Source of the DNA: Brevibacterium sp. XM4083
GTDB lineage: Bacteria > Actinomycetota > Actinomycetes > Actinomycetales > Brevibacteriaceae
NCBI RefSeq assembly: GCF_006489205.2
Contig: NZ_VFYR02000003.1
Coordinates: 241,462 to 305,461, forward strand
Length of the DNA: 64,000 bases
Direction of reading: 5' to 3'
In this document: piece after piece, positions 49,159 to 58,782 of the stretch
Layout: each line of letters starts with the position of its first letter
Position numbering within the stretch: position 1 is the first letter of the stretch
Program-made: the position numbers and the translations under genes
Notes under the pieces: generated by a model
Databases searched by the model: none
The model's input: only the letters and a program-made list of their open reading frames with translations
Told to the model about the DNA's origin: nothing

Positions 49159-50859
49159 TCACCGCACGCGGCGGGCCAGCTTCATGAGCTCCTCGGTGAC
49201 GGTGATGTGGCTGTTGCGCCGGACCGTGAGGTTCCGCCACGTCACCACGGAGACCCCGGCCGCGGCGAGACCGGCGATCGAGACGCCCTTGACCGTCGGT
49301 CCCGTCCGGTTCGCCAGCAGCTGCGAGGCGGCGAGCAGCGACGATGACGCCATGAGGCCGTCGATGAGCTTGTCGGTGAGCTCTTCGGGGTCGCGCAGGT
49401 TGATCTCCAACCGGGTCTCGCCCTTGCGCAGCTGCTGAACGAGGATCTCGATGTCGCGGGGCAGCTCACGGGCCATCCGAGTCCAGCTCGTCGTCGACCG
49501 CACGAGCCGCTCGAGCATCTTCTTCGGACTGTTCTCCCTGATCATGTGCTCACGCAGGTACGGCCCGAGGTACTCCTCCATTGTCACGGTGCTGCCGAGC
49601 TGGATGCCGAAGCCCTCGAGCCGCCCCATGACGCGCACGAGCATCGCCAGGTCGCTCGGGAAGCTCAGCTCCTTGTCGTGGAGCAGCTGCATGCACGCGG
49701 TCATCGCGGCATTGAGGTCGATGTCCGTCGACGCCGTGTCCTCGGGCAGGTACTGCGCCATCCACTTGTCGACGGCCATCTCGAGGTCTTTGACATCCGT
49801 CGAGGCGGGGGCGTTGCAGACGATGAGGAGGATGTCGGTGAGGTCGGAGACGTCACGTCCGACGACGGCGGTGAGGAGGCGGATGACGTCGTTGCGCCGC
49901 GGGCCGGCGAGGTAGCCGACATCCCCGTAGTCGAGAAGGACGACATGCTCGGCATCGGGGATGAGGAAGTTCCCCGGATGCGGGTCGGCGTGATAGAGGC
50001 CGTTGTCGAAGATCATCGTCATCCACGCGTTCGTCACGTGCTTCGTGAGATCGTCGACACTCCACCCGGCGCCCGTGACATCGGCGCTGGTCTTCGTCTG
50101 GACGCCCGGCATCTGCTCCATCGTCAGCACCCCGGTCGCGCTGAGCTCCGGGTAGGGCGTGGGCACGAGCAGCCAGTCGAGTTCGGCGAGCTCTCGGGCG
50201 AAGCGCTGCATCGCCCGCAGCTCGTTGGTCAGGTCCATTGCCTGGCTCATCATCTCGGCGAATTCGTCGACCATCTGCGCCGGGTTGAAGCGCGCGAGCT
50301 CCGGGTCCGCGGATTCGACGAACCGCGCGACCTTCTTCATGAGGTCGAGGTCGCCGCGGACCTTCTCCTCGGCCCCGGAGTGGAGGACCTTGACGACGGC
50401 CGGGGTGCCGTCCTTGAGCACCGCGTGATGCGCCTGCGCCACCGACCCCGAGGCGAAGGGCTCGACATCGAAGGAGGTGAAGAGTTCGCTCACCGGGGCA
50501 CCGAGGTCGGCCTCGACCCGCTCCTTCGCCCTGCCCGGCGGATCGGCCGGCACTTCGGCTTGGAGCCCGGACAGCGCCTCGGCGATATCGGCGCCCACGA
50601 GGTCGGCGCGCATGCTCAACGACTGGCCGAGTTTGATCCAGGTCGTCCCGAGTTCGGTGAACGCCGCGGTGAGCCGCGCGCCGGGCTCGAGTGTGACGAG
50701 GTCGGGATCGGCGAACTTCGTCGCGAGGTTCGTGCTGCCGTCCGCGGCGGCGAGCGTGCGCGCGGATCGTTCGGCGATGCCGTAGCGGGCGAGCACCTCG
50801 AGGATCTCGCGAGCGCGTCCGGCGTCGCTGCCGAACATTGTCAGATGTGGGGATTCCAT
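49159..50859 (-). CDS. ABC1/UbiB-family atypical kinase
   Basis: A 566-residue protein of the ABC1/UbiB (ADCK) family. SGLQAEVPADPPGRAKE and the KxGQ motif (WIKLGQSLSMR, about 55-65) identify the UbiB clade; the ATP-binding Ala-rich loop (FASGSVAQAHHAVLKDGTPAVVKVLH, about 145-170), HADPHPGNFLI (catalytic Asp/Asn) and LDYGDVGYL (DYG in place of DFG) follow. The C-terminal tail has two hydrophobic stretches that could anchor it. These proteins support ubiquinone or lipid metabolism; actinobacteria make menaquinone, so the exact role here is unknown. ATG 50859 follows AGGAG. Confidence 0.88.
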   Translation of the reverse strand: MESPHLTMFGSDAGRAREILEVLARYGIAERSARTLAAADGSTNLATKFADPDLVTLEPGARLTAAFTELGTTWIKLGQSLSMRADLVGADIAEALSGLQAEVPADPPGRAKERVEADLGAPVSELFTSFDVEPFASGSVAQAHHAVLKDGTPAVVKVLHSGAEEKVRGDLDLMKKVARFVESADPELARFNPAQMVDEFAEMMSQAMDLTNELRAMQRFARELAELDWLLVPTPYPELSATGVLTMEQMPGVQTKTSADVTGAGWSVDDLTKHVTNAWMTMIFDNGLYHADPHPGNFLIPDAEHVVLLDYGDVGYLAGPRRNDVIRLLTAVVGRDVSDLTDILLIVCNAPASTDVKDLEMAVDKWMAQYLPEDTASTDIDLNAAMTACMQLLHDKELSFPSDLAMLVRVMGRLEGFGIQLGSTVTMEEYLGPYLREHMIRENSPKKMLERLVRSTTSWTRMARELPRDIEILVQQLRKGETRLEINLRDPEELTDKLIDGLMASSSLLAASQLLANRTGPTVKGVSIAGLAAAGVSVVTWRNLTVRRNSHITVTEELMKLARRVR

Positions 50860-51007
50860 GCCTGCTCCTGGGTCTCGCGCGAACCCTCGGTCGGCTCCGC
50901 TGCGGTCTGGGGTGGGCACAGTGTAACCGCCGTTCATCGGTGGCGGATGTCAGCGCGGACGATCGCCGAGGCGGTGCCCGGCGAACGCGGTGACCTCAGC
51001 TTCGCGG

Positions 51008-51802
51008 TCAGCGCAGCTTCGCGGTGACCTCGGCGGCAGCGGCGAGCACCCGATCGACGAGGTCGTCGGGCATCTCGGGCGTCGCGGTGGCGTCCCCGGC
51101 CCCGGAGGCTTCACCGGTTCCGGCGGACGGCGCTTCGGGCGCGGGCACGGAGAGCCCGATCGCGGCGATCGGGCGGGAGAGCACATCGTAGACGGGGGCG
51201 GCGAGCGTCGCGATGCCCGGCGTCACCTCCCCGTGTTCGATCGCCCACCCGGCGCGCCTGGTCTGCGCGAGCAGGGCGCTCAGCTGCCGCACCGACGTCG
51301 GGCCCTGTCCTGTGCGGGTGACGAAGGCGGACTCGGACTGGAACATCGCGAGCACCTCGGACTTCGGCAGCTGGGCGAGGATCGCCCGCCCGGTGGCCGT
51401 GAGGTAGCTCGGCATCCGCACCCCGGTCGCGGTGACGACGGCGACGGACTTCAGCGACTGCTCCTTGAGCACGTACACCGTCTCCCACCCGCGGATGACG
51501 GCGAGCTGCGCCGTCGCCGCCGTGTCTTCGGCGAGCTGGCGCACGACCGGCTGGGCGAGCCGCTGGAGCGGATTCATCCGCAGGTACGAGCTGCCGAGTT
51601 CGTGGACGCCGGGCCCGAGGACGAACCCCGGTTCGGTGCGGACGACCAGGCCGAGCTCCTCGAGGACCGCGAGCAGCTCGTAGACGCTCGAGCGCGGCAG
51701 GTCGAGGGCGCGCACGAGGGCACCCGCGGAGATCGCCCGGTTCGACGCCGCCAGATGGCGCAGGATCGCCACCGAGCGGCGCAGTGCGGGAACCTCAGCC
51801 AC
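51008..51802 (-). CDS. IclR-family regulator of the hut operon
   Basis: A 264-residue regulator with winged helix (VAILRHLAASNRAISAGALVRALDLPRSSVYELL) and effector domain (YLTATGRAILAQLPKSE, GWAIEHGEVTPGIATLAAPVYDV). A Gly/Ala/Thr-rich loop lies near residue 235. It begins 3 nt after hutF and is the last gene of the hut operon, so it is very probably its regulator, with histidine or urocanate as the likely effector. Candidate sites are GTCCGN repeats upstream of hutU (60675-60732). Confidence 0.88.
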   Translation of the reverse strand: MAEVPALRRSVAILRHLAASNRAISAGALVRALDLPRSSVYELLAVLEELGLVVRTEPGFVLGPGVHELGSSYLRMNPLQRLAQPVVRQLAEDTAATAQLAVIRGWETVYVLKEQSLKSVAVVTATGVRMPSYLTATGRAILAQLPKSEVLAMFQSESAFVTRTGQGPTSVRQLSALLAQTRRAGWAIEHGEVTPGIATLAAPVYDVLSRPIAAIGLSVPAPEAPSAGTGEASGAGDATATPEMPDDLVDRVLAAAAEVTAKLR

Positions 51803-51805
51803 GAC

Positions 51806-53209
51806 TCAGCCAGCCGTCCCGGACACATGGGCCTGGGGCGCAGCCGTCGCCATTCCCAGGGCGTCGAACGCCGCGGCGTAGAGATCGGCGATCGGCCCGA
51901 GCTCGGTGTGGACGCCGTCGCGGATGCGGACGATGCCGCCGCTCACCGTCATGCGAATGTCTTCGGCGGTGGCGGTGAGGACGATCTGCTCGCCCAGCGA
52001 CCCCATCGTCCGCATGCTGTCGGTGGTCACGGCGATGAAGTCGCACGCCGCACCGGGGACGAGTTCGCCGACGGGCAGAGCGAGGCTGCGGGCACCCCCG
52101 GTCGTCAGGGCGGCGATGAGCTCGGCCGGAGAGAACCGACCGCGCTGGCCGCTGCGCAGCCGCTCCCCGGCCTCGAGTCCCTGCGTCTCCCTCAGAGCAT
52201 CGAGGACGACGTGCTGGTCGGAGCCGAGCGCGATCGTCGCCCCCGCCTCGGCGAGCTCCCGGGCCGGGCCGATCCCGTCGGCGAGGTCGGCCTCCGTGCA
52301 CGGGCACATGACGATCGTCGTCGCACCCTGCCCGAGCGTCGCGATGTCGGCCTCGGACAGATGCGTCGCATGGACAGGTGAGAGCGACTCGCTCACGACC
52401 CCGGCCCGGGCGAGGACCTGTGTCGGCGTCGTCCCGTAGGCCGCGACCGACGCCTCGTTCTCCGCGGGCTGCTCGGAGAGGTGGACGTGCAGCGGTCCGG
52501 ACAGTTCGGTGAAGCGCGGCAGGTCCGCGGCGGCGACCGCACGCACCGAATGGATCGCGGCACCGAGGTGGACGAAGCTCTCCCCGGGTGCGCCGACGGG
52601 GAACTCGGCGGCGAGATCCTCACCGAGGCGCGCGTGCCGCTCGAGGTAACCGGCGATCGTCCCATCGCCGAAGCGCGCCTGCTCACGGCTCAGTTCGGCA
52701 CCGATGCCGCCGGTGAGGTAGGCGGTGTCGAGGAGGCGGATCCGGATGCCCGCCGAGGCGGCCGCCCGGGCCAGCGCCCGCTCCATCGCGTGCGGGGCAG
52801 AGCCGGACTCCGTGCCGTAGGGGGTGCCGTCGGGCGCGTGGTGGACGTAGTGGAACTCGCCGACCGCGGTGTACCCGCCGGCGAGCATCTCCGCGAAGAC
52901 GGCCCGGGCCACGGTTTCGTAGTTCTCCGGGGTCAGTCGGCCGGCGATCGAGTACATGACCTCCCGCCATGTCCAGAACGTGCCGCCGTCACCGTGGGTG
53001 CGACCGCGCAGCATCCGGTGGAACGCATGGGAGTGGGCGTTGACTCCGCCGGGGAGGACGAGACCGGGGACCACCTCGGCGCCCTCCGGCGGGACGGCGA
53101 TGCCGGTGTCGACCGCGGTGAGCGTGCCCGTGTCATCGACGGTGAGGAGGACGCCGGTGGCGACCGCGCCGTCGACCCAGGCCGACGCGCACCAGAATGC
53201 GGTGCTCAT
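51806..53209 (-). CDS. hutF: formimidoylglutamate deiminase
   Basis: A 467-residue amidohydrolase (EC 3.5.3.13) that converts N-formimidoyl-glutamate to N-formyl-glutamate and ammonia. The metal motif NAHSHAFHR (about 57-65), YHHH-type HLSEQPAE, THLSEADI and the catalytic Asp in ALGSDQHV are in family order. It overlaps the M20 gene by 4 nt (ATGA), so the two enzymes are co-translated, which agrees with their consecutive steps. Its presence shows that the five-step (HutF) branch of histidine use is encoded. Confidence 0.92.
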   Translation of the reverse strand: MSTAFWCASAWVDGAVATGVLLTVDDTGTLTAVDTGIAVPPEGAEVVPGLVLPGGVNAHSHAFHRMLRGRTHGDGGTFWTWREVMYSIAGRLTPENYETVARAVFAEMLAGGYTAVGEFHYVHHAPDGTPYGTESGSAPHAMERALARAAASAGIRIRLLDTAYLTGGIGAELSREQARFGDGTIAGYLERHARLGEDLAAEFPVGAPGESFVHLGAAIHSVRAVAAADLPRFTELSGPLHVHLSEQPAENEASVAAYGTTPTQVLARAGVVSESLSPVHATHLSEADIATLGQGATTIVMCPCTEADLADGIGPARELAEAGATIALGSDQHVVLDALRETQGLEAGERLRSGQRGRFSPAELIAALTTGGARSLALPVGELVPGAACDFIAVTTDSMRTMGSLGEQIVLTATAEDIRMTVSGGIVRIRDGVHTELGPIADLYAAAFDALGMATAAPQAHVSGTAG

Positions 53210-54432
53210 CGGTCACCGCCGACGCCGAGTTCGCCCTCGAGGACGGCGACGAGCGCGTCGACGCCCGCCCGCGCATCATCGTCCTCGCAGGCCTCTTCCG
53301 GCGCGTGCGAGACGCCGGTCGGATTGCGGACGTAGAGCATCGCCGAGGGCACGTGCGGGGCGAGGATGCCCGCGTCGTGGCCGGCCCCCGAGGGCAGCAT
53401 CGGCGCGGTGGGGAGCACCGCGCGCAGCCGGTCGTTGAGCTCGGCGGTGAAGCGCGTCGTCGGGGAGTACGACTCCTGCGAGACCTCGACCCTGACACCC
53501 GTGTCCGCGGCGTGGTCCCGGGCGCGGGCGGTGATCGCCTCGAGCACCTGCTCGACGACGCCATCGTCCTCGTGGCGGATGTCGAGCCAGAAGCTCATGC
53601 CCGAGGCGATGACGTTCGTCCCGCCCGGATGGATGAGGGTGCGCCCGACGGTGGCGACGGCAGTCGCGTCAGTGGCGGCCGCTAGGGTCGGAATGTCGCC
53701 GATCACGCGGGAGGCCGCGACCACGGGGTCGGCGCGGTGGCTCATCGGGGTCGTCCCCGCGTGGTTGCCCTGACCGGCGAACGCGAAGTGCCACCGACCG
53801 TGTCCGATGATGGAGGTGCCGATGGCCACAGCCTGATCAGTGCCGGCCAGCCCGATGCCCTGTTCGACGTGGAGTTCGATGAACGAGCCGATGCCCTGCA
53901 GCCGCTGTGGGTCCGCGCCCATGCGTTCGGGGTCGAGGCCGTAGCCGCGGGCGACATCGGCGAAGGTGTCACCGTTCGCGTCCCTTAAGTCCAGAGCCCG
54001 CGCGGAGTCGATCGCACCGGTGATGAGCCGCGAGCCGAGGCAGGCGACCCCGAACCGCGACCCCTCCTCCTCAGGGAAGACGGCGAGCGCGAGCGGACGG
54101 CCGGCGGAGTCGAGTGCCCCGGAGGCCTTGAGGTCGTCGAAGGCAGCGAGCGCCGAGGCGACCCCGAGCGGCCCGTCGAACGCCCCGCCGCCGGGGACGG
54201 AGTCGAGGTGGGAGCCGGTGACGACGGCGTCGTCGCCCGGTGCGGTCGCCCACGCCCACGTGATGCCGTTCGCGTCGATCTCGGTGTCGAGGCCGCGGCG
54301 GTCCGCCTCGGCGAGGAACCACGTGCGCAGCTCCCGTTCCGTGGCGGAGAACCCGGGCCGCTGGTACCCGGGTCCGCGCGGATCCCGACCGGTGTCGGCG
54401 ATCTGGGCGAGGAGGGAGACGACGTCGCTCAT
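53206..54432 (-). CDS. M20 amidohydrolase, likely N-formylglutamate deformylase substitute
   Basis: A 408-residue zinc-dependent amidohydrolase of the allantoate/N-carbamoyl amino acid hydrolase group. TGSHLDSVPGGGAFDGPLG (about 70-88), FPEEEGSRFG (about 120), the dimerisation domain (HFAFAGQGNHAGTTPMSHR) and the C-terminal SGAGHDAGILAP are complete. It lies between hutH and hutF, in the place where HutG (N-formylglutamate deformylase) would be expected, and no HutG homologue is in the cluster. So it probably splits N-formylglutamate to formate and glutamate, or possibly a carbamoyl analogue. Confidence 0.85.
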   Translation of the reverse strand: MSDVVSLLAQIADTGRDPRGPGYQRPGFSATERELRTWFLAEADRRGLDTEIDANGITWAWATAPGDDAVVTGSHLDSVPGGGAFDGPLGVASALAAFDDLKASGALDSAGRPLALAVFPEEEGSRFGVACLGSRLITGAIDSARALDLRDANGDTFADVARGYGLDPERMGADPQRLQGIGSFIELHVEQGIGLAGTDQAVAIGTSIIGHGRWHFAFAGQGNHAGTTPMSHRADPVVAASRVIGDIPTLAAATDATAVATVGRTLIHPGGTNVIASGMSFWLDIRHEDDGVVEQVLEAITARARDHAADTGVRVEVSQESYSPTTRFTAELNDRLRAVLPTAPMLPSGAGHDAGILAPHVPSAMLYVRNPTGVSHAPEEACEDDDARAGVDALVAVLEGELGVGGDR

Positions 54433-54433
54433 C

Positions 54434-56119
54434 TCACTTGTCCTCGTGGTATTCGGTCGTCGCCGCGGCCGTGCCCGAGGCCTCGGCGGCGGCCTCGAGG
54501 TTGCCGAGCGCGGTGAAGTCGGGATCGTTGACGGCCGGGCCGCCGCCCACGGGCTGCCAGGTGCCGGCGGCCGCGGTGACGGTGTGGGCGAGCGGGGTGA
54601 CCGCCTCGGCGGCGGCGACGAGGGATCCGTCTTTGACCTTCGCGATGGTCTCGGCGAGTTCCGGGGAGAGGAACCGGTCGGGGCCGGGACCGGGCACGGT
54701 CTCCCGGATTGCGGCGATGACGGCGCCGGTGACCGGGGCCGGATCAGCCTCGCGCATGTCGCAGGCCCGGGATGCCGCATAGAGCTCGATGCCGATGACG
54801 CTCGCGAGGTTGTCGACGACCTGGCGCAGCTTGCGTGCCGCCGACCAGCCCATCGACACGTGGTCCTCCTGCATCGCCGAGGACGGGATCGAGTCGACCG
54901 AGGCGGGGGCGGCATTGCGCTTGGCCTCGGAGACCATGGCCGCCTGCGTGTAGTGGGCGATCATCAGACCGGAGTCGACTCCGGCGTCGTCGGCGAGGAA
55001 CGGGGTGAGCCCCTGGTTGCGGGCGACGTCCATGAGGCGGTCGGTGCGGCGTTCGGCCATCGAGGCGACATCGGCGGCGACGATCGCGAGGAAGTCCAGC
55101 GCGTGGGCCAAGGGCGCGCCGTGGAAGTTGCCGTTCGAGGAGACCATGCCGTTGGTGAGGACGACGGGGTTGTCGATCGCGGCCCGCAGTTCGCGTTCGG
55201 CGACCTGAGTGGCGAAGGCGACGGCGTCGCGGGCGGCGCCGTTGACCTGCGGGGCGCAGCGCATCGAGTACGCGTCCTGGACGAGGTGGGTCGAATCCCG
55301 GTGGCTCGCGGTGATGCCCGACCCGTGGAGGGCGGCGAGCATGTTGGACGCCGAGGCGGCCTGACCGTCGTGGGGGCGCAGCGGGTAGTGGAGTTCGGGG
55401 GCGAAGACAGCGTCGGTGCCGAAGAGCCCTTCGATGCTCATCGCCGCGGACACGTCGACGGCGGTGAGCAGGCTCTCGAGGTCGGTGAGGGCCATGATGA
55501 GCATGCCGAGCATGCCGTCGGTGCCGTTGACGAGTGCGAGCCCCTCCTTCTCGGCGAGCGTGACTGGGGTGATCCCGGCCTGCGCGAGGATCTCATCGGC
55601 GGGCCCGGCGACGCCGTCGGGGCCTTCGGCGACGCCCTCGCCCATGACGACGAGCGCACACGCCGACAGCGGCGCGAGGTCACCGGAGCACCCGAGGGAC
55701 CCGTATTCGTGGACGACGGGGGTGATTCCGGCATTGAGCAGGTCGACGTAGGTCTGGAGCACCTCGGCGCGGACACCGGTGCGTCCGGTCGCCAGTGTCC
55801 GGGCGCGCAGGAGCATGAGCGCCCGCACGACCTCGCGCTCGACGGGGGCGCCGACACCGGCGGCATGGGAGCGGATGAGCGACTTCTGCAGCTGGGTGCG
55901 CAGCTCGGCGGGGATGTGCCGCTGGGCGAGCGCCCCGAAACCGGTCGAGACGCCGTAGACGGGCTTCGGCGCGGCAGCGAGCGCATCGATCGCCTCCCGA
56001 TACGTGCCGACGCGAGCCAGGGTCGTCTCGCTCAGGGCCACCTTCGCATCGTGGCGGGCGACGTCGACGACGTCGGCGAAGGTGAGGGTATCGGGGTCGA
56101 GATCGATGACAGCGGACAT
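54434..56119 (-). CDS. hutH: histidine ammonia-lyase
   Basis: A 561-residue enzyme (EC 4.3.1.3) that converts histidine to urocanate and ammonia. VYGVSTGFG (54-62) and the MIO-forming tripeptide, here Cys144-Ser145-Gly146 in GSLGCSGDLAPLS, are present. The Cys in place of the usual Ala is a known actinobacterial variant and does not imply loss of activity. QDAYSMRC, GNFHGAP and QEDHVSMG blocks follow. The stop codon abuts the M20 gene (1 nt gap). Confidence 0.95.
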   Translation of the reverse strand: MSAVIDLDPDTLTFADVVDVARHDAKVALSETTLARVGTYREAIDALAAAPKPVYGVSTGFGALAQRHIPAELRTQLQKSLIRSHAAGVGAPVEREVVRALMLLRARTLATGRTGVRAEVLQTYVDLLNAGITPVVHEYGSLGCSGDLAPLSACALVVMGEGVAEGPDGVAGPADEILAQAGITPVTLAEKEGLALVNGTDGMLGMLIMALTDLESLLTAVDVSAAMSIEGLFGTDAVFAPELHYPLRPHDGQAASASNMLAALHGSGITASHRDSTHLVQDAYSMRCAPQVNGAARDAVAFATQVAERELRAAIDNPVVLTNGMVSSNGNFHGAPLAHALDFLAIVAADVASMAERRTDRLMDVARNQGLTPFLADDAGVDSGLMIAHYTQAAMVSEAKRNAAPASVDSIPSSAMQEDHVSMGWSAARKLRQVVDNLASVIGIELYAASRACDMREADPAPVTGAVIAAIRETVPGPGPDRFLSPELAETIAKVKDGSLVAAAEAVTPLAHTVTAAAGTWQPVGGGPAVNDPDFTALGNLEAAAEASGTAAATTEYHEDK

Positions 56120-56197
56120 CGCTGGGCCTTTCGTCGGGGTGGGAAACAGGTGGCGGATGGATGGTCGGTGGGACGGGCGTTCACAGCGTAGTCGCTG

Positions 56198-57514
56198 TCA
56201 GAGCAGCAGGTGGGCGAGCGGGGCGGCGATGAGGATGGTGAGGACGACGCGTTCGAACCAGATGATGACGAGCGCGCCGACGGAGATCGGGATCTCCGTG
56301 GCGAGGATCGAGGGCACCATCGCGGAGAAGAAGATGATCGCGGCGACTGAGACGACGGCGATCGTGAAGCGCAGCACGAGGTCGTCGGAGCCGGCGACCT
56401 GGGTGGCCGGCAGGAACATCTCGACGAGTCCGAGCGCCGAGGCCTTGCCGGCGAGCACGGGATCGGAGAGCTGCGTGACCCACGTGAAGGGCACGAAGAT
56501 CCACCCGAGCCAGTCGAAGATCGGCGTGTACTTCGCCAGGAGCAGGCCGATGAGTCCGACGGAGAGGATCGAGGGCAGGATCGAGGCGGCCATGAGCAGA
56601 CCGTCGCGGAAGTTGAGCCAGAGGTTGCGGCCGAGGCTCGGCGTCTCGGCGAGCGTCGCCTTCGCCTCCCGCCACGCAATGCGGAAGCGGTGCTTCGTCA
56701 CCGTCTCCTCCGGCTGCGGGGTCGCCCCCGGGAAGTACGTGTCGGGGATCGATCGCAGCGGCGGCAGGTGGACGGTGACGGCCGTGACGACGAACGTGAC
56801 GACGAGGGTGAAGAAGAAGTAGAGGAGCCAGTGGTCCATGAGGTCGAGCGTCTTGGCGACGACGATCATGAACGTCGCCGACACGGTCGAGAACCCGGTC
56901 GCGATGATCGCGGCCTCCCGCGCCGTGTACTTGCCCTCCTTGTAGACCCGGTTGGTGATGAGCAGACCGAGGGAGTAGCTGCCGACGAACGAGGCGACGG
57001 CGTCGATGGCCGACCGGCCCGGCGTCCTGAACACCGGGCGCATGATCGGCTGGACGAGGACGCCGATGAACTCCATGAGCCCGTACCCGACGAGGAGGGC
57101 GAGGAAGATCGCGCCGACGGGGACGATGAGGCCGACGGGGATGACGAGTTTGTCCCAGAGGAACGGGCCGATGTCCTCGGCGGCGAGCCAGGCGGGCGGG
57201 GCGGTGAGGATGAGGACGGCGACGACGAGGCCGGCGACGCCGAGGACCGCGAAGATCCCCTTCGTCACCGACGACTTCCACGTGCCGGTGACGAAGGGGC
57301 GAACGGCCCCGAGGAGGATGAGGGCGACGACGATGAACGGCACGACCGGGCCCGCGAACGTGCGGATGGCCGTGACGATGTGGTCGAGCGGGATCGTCGA
57401 GACCCCGGCGATCGTGACGGGAACGAAGAACATGACGATCCCGATGGCGCTGTAGGCGAAGAACCGCCAGGTGCCGGCGGGTCTCGTCTGCGCAGGGGTG
57501 GTCGGGGTGGTCAT
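56198..57514 (-). CDS. YjiH-family nucleoside-recognition membrane protein, likely histidine permease
   Basis: A 438-residue membrane protein with 10-11 helices. It contains two Gate-type nucleoside recognition halves (FVGSYSLGLLITNRVYKEG, ATGFSTVSATFMIVVAKTL, and TWVTQLSDPVLAGKASALGLVEMFLPA). YjiH proteins occur in hut clusters and are thought to carry histidine or urocanate. It lies 17 nt after hutI and 78 nt before hutH, inside the hut operon, which supports that role. No substrate has been shown here. Confidence 0.8.
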   Translation of the reverse strand: MTTPTTPAQTRPAGTWRFFAYSAIGIVMFFVPVTIAGVSTIPLDHIVTAIRTFAGPVVPFIVVALILLGAVRPFVTGTWKSSVTKGIFAVLGVAGLVVAVLILTAPPAWLAAEDIGPFLWDKLVIPVGLIVPVGAIFLALLVGYGLMEFIGVLVQPIMRPVFRTPGRSAIDAVASFVGSYSLGLLITNRVYKEGKYTAREAAIIATGFSTVSATFMIVVAKTLDLMDHWLLYFFFTLVVTFVVTAVTVHLPPLRSIPDTYFPGATPQPEETVTKHRFRIAWREAKATLAETPSLGRNLWLNFRDGLLMAASILPSILSVGLIGLLLAKYTPIFDWLGWIFVPFTWVTQLSDPVLAGKASALGLVEMFLPATQVAGSDDLVLRFTIAVVSVAAIIFFSAMVPSILATEIPISVGALVIIWFERVVLTILIAAPLAHLLL

Positions 57515-57531
57515 GATTCTCCTTCGAATCC

Positions 57532-58782
57532 TCAGTCCGCCGAGGTGGTCGGACGGTTGTCGGCGACGAGCTCACCGTCGCGGTAGACGCGGTCGACGAG
57601 CTGGACTCCGGGCCGGTAGGCCAGGTGCCGGTGGCTGGGGGCGTCGAGGACCGTGAGGTCGGCCCGGGCCCCGGCGCCGAGGTGGCCGATGTCGGTGCGA
57701 TCGAGCGCGTGGGCGCCGCCGGCGGTCGCCGCCCACACGGCCTGGTCGACGGTGAAGTGCATATCGCGCACGGCCACGGCGATGCAGAAGGGCATGCTGT
57801 TGGTGAAGCACGATCCGGGGTTGCAGTCGGTGGCGATCGCGATGTTCACCCCGGCCGCGAGGTAGCGGCGGACGTCGGGGTAGGGCTGTCGGGTCGAGAA
57901 CTCGACGCCGGGCAGCAGGGTGACGACGGTGCCTGCGGCGGCGAGGACGGCGAGGTCCTCATCGGAGGCGAAGGTCGCATGGTCGACGGAGACGCAGCCG
58001 AGTTCGGCCCCGAGCTGGAGCGCCCCGCCGGCGGTGAGCTGGTTCGCGTGGAGGCGCGGCCGCAGTCCCGCGGCGACGCCGGCCTCGACGATCCGCCGGG
58101 TGTGGTCCTCGTCGAACGCACCCTCTTCGCAGAACACGTCGATCCACTTCGCCAGGCCGGACGCGGCGGGGATGATCTCGTCGATGATGAGGCTGACGTA
58201 GGCCTCCGGGTCGTCCTTGTGCTCCGGCGGCACGACATGGGCGGCCATGAGCGTGGACTCCGGGGTGTGGCGGCCGATGATCTCGAGCGCCCGGATCTCG
58301 TCGGCGAGGTCGAGTCCGTAGCCGGACTTGATCTCGAACGTCGTCGTGCCGGACCGGGTGGCCTGGTCGAGGAGGTGGACGAGGTTGGCCTCGAGCTCCT
58401 CGTCGCTGGCCGCACGGGTCGCCGCGACCGTCGTCGCGATGCCCCCGGCGGAGTACTTCTCCCCCGCCATCCGGGCGGCGAACTCCGCCGAGCGGTCACC
58501 GGCGAAGATGAGGTGGTTGTGGCTGTCGACGAAGCCGGGAAGAACGGCCCGACCGCCGAGGTCGATCGTCTCGACCTCGGCGTCGGGGGCGGTGAGCAGG
58601 AGCGCTGCCAGGGCGGCGTCCGCCTCGGCGGCGGGACCGGACCAGGCGATGGTCTCACCGTCGATGATCACCGCGGCGTCGGTGAGGGCGAAGAGGTCTC
58701 CCGCGCCGAGGCTGGGGCGGGCCATGAGCTCGGTGGGGTCCGAGTTCGTGACGAGTTCGCTGATGCCGGTGAGGAGCTTCAT
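57532..58782 (-). CDS. hutI: imidazolonepropionase
   Basis: A 416-residue metal-dependent amidohydrolase (EC 3.5.2.7) that opens the imidazolone ring to N-formimidoyl-glutamate. The metal-binding [18 protein letters not shown] (about 72-89), the KSGYGLDL block, the [17 protein letters not shown] and [15 protein letters not shown] blocks are complete. ATG 58782 overlaps the hutU stop by 1 nt (TGATG). The upstream frame continues antisense to nothing but reads through hutU in another frame and was rejected. Confidence 0.93.
   Translation of the reverse strand: MKLLTGISELVTNSDPTELMARPSLGAGDLFALTDAAVIIDGETIAWSGPAAEADAALAALLLTAPDAEVETIDLGGRAVLPGFVDSHNHLIFAGDRSAEFAARMAGEKYSAGGIATTVAATRAASDEELEANLVHLLDQATRSGTTTFEIKSGYGLDLADEIRALEIIGRHTPESTLMAAHVVPPEHKDDPEAYVSLIIDEIIPAASGLAKWIDVFCEEGAFDEDHTRRIVEAGVAAGLRPRLHANQLTAGGALQLGAELGCVSVDHATFASDEDLAVLAAAGTVVTLLPGVEFSTRQPYPDVRRYLAAGVNIAIATDCNPGSCFTNSMPFCIAVAVRDMHFTVDQAVWAATAGGAHALDRTDIGHLGAGARADLTVLDAPSHRHLAYRPGVQLVDRVYRDGELVADNRPTTSAD

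Noticed and set aside
55673-55700. inactivated HutH because the MIO triad is Cys-Ser-Gly
   Set aside because: Cys in the first position is a recognised actinobacterial variant and all other active-site blocks are intact.
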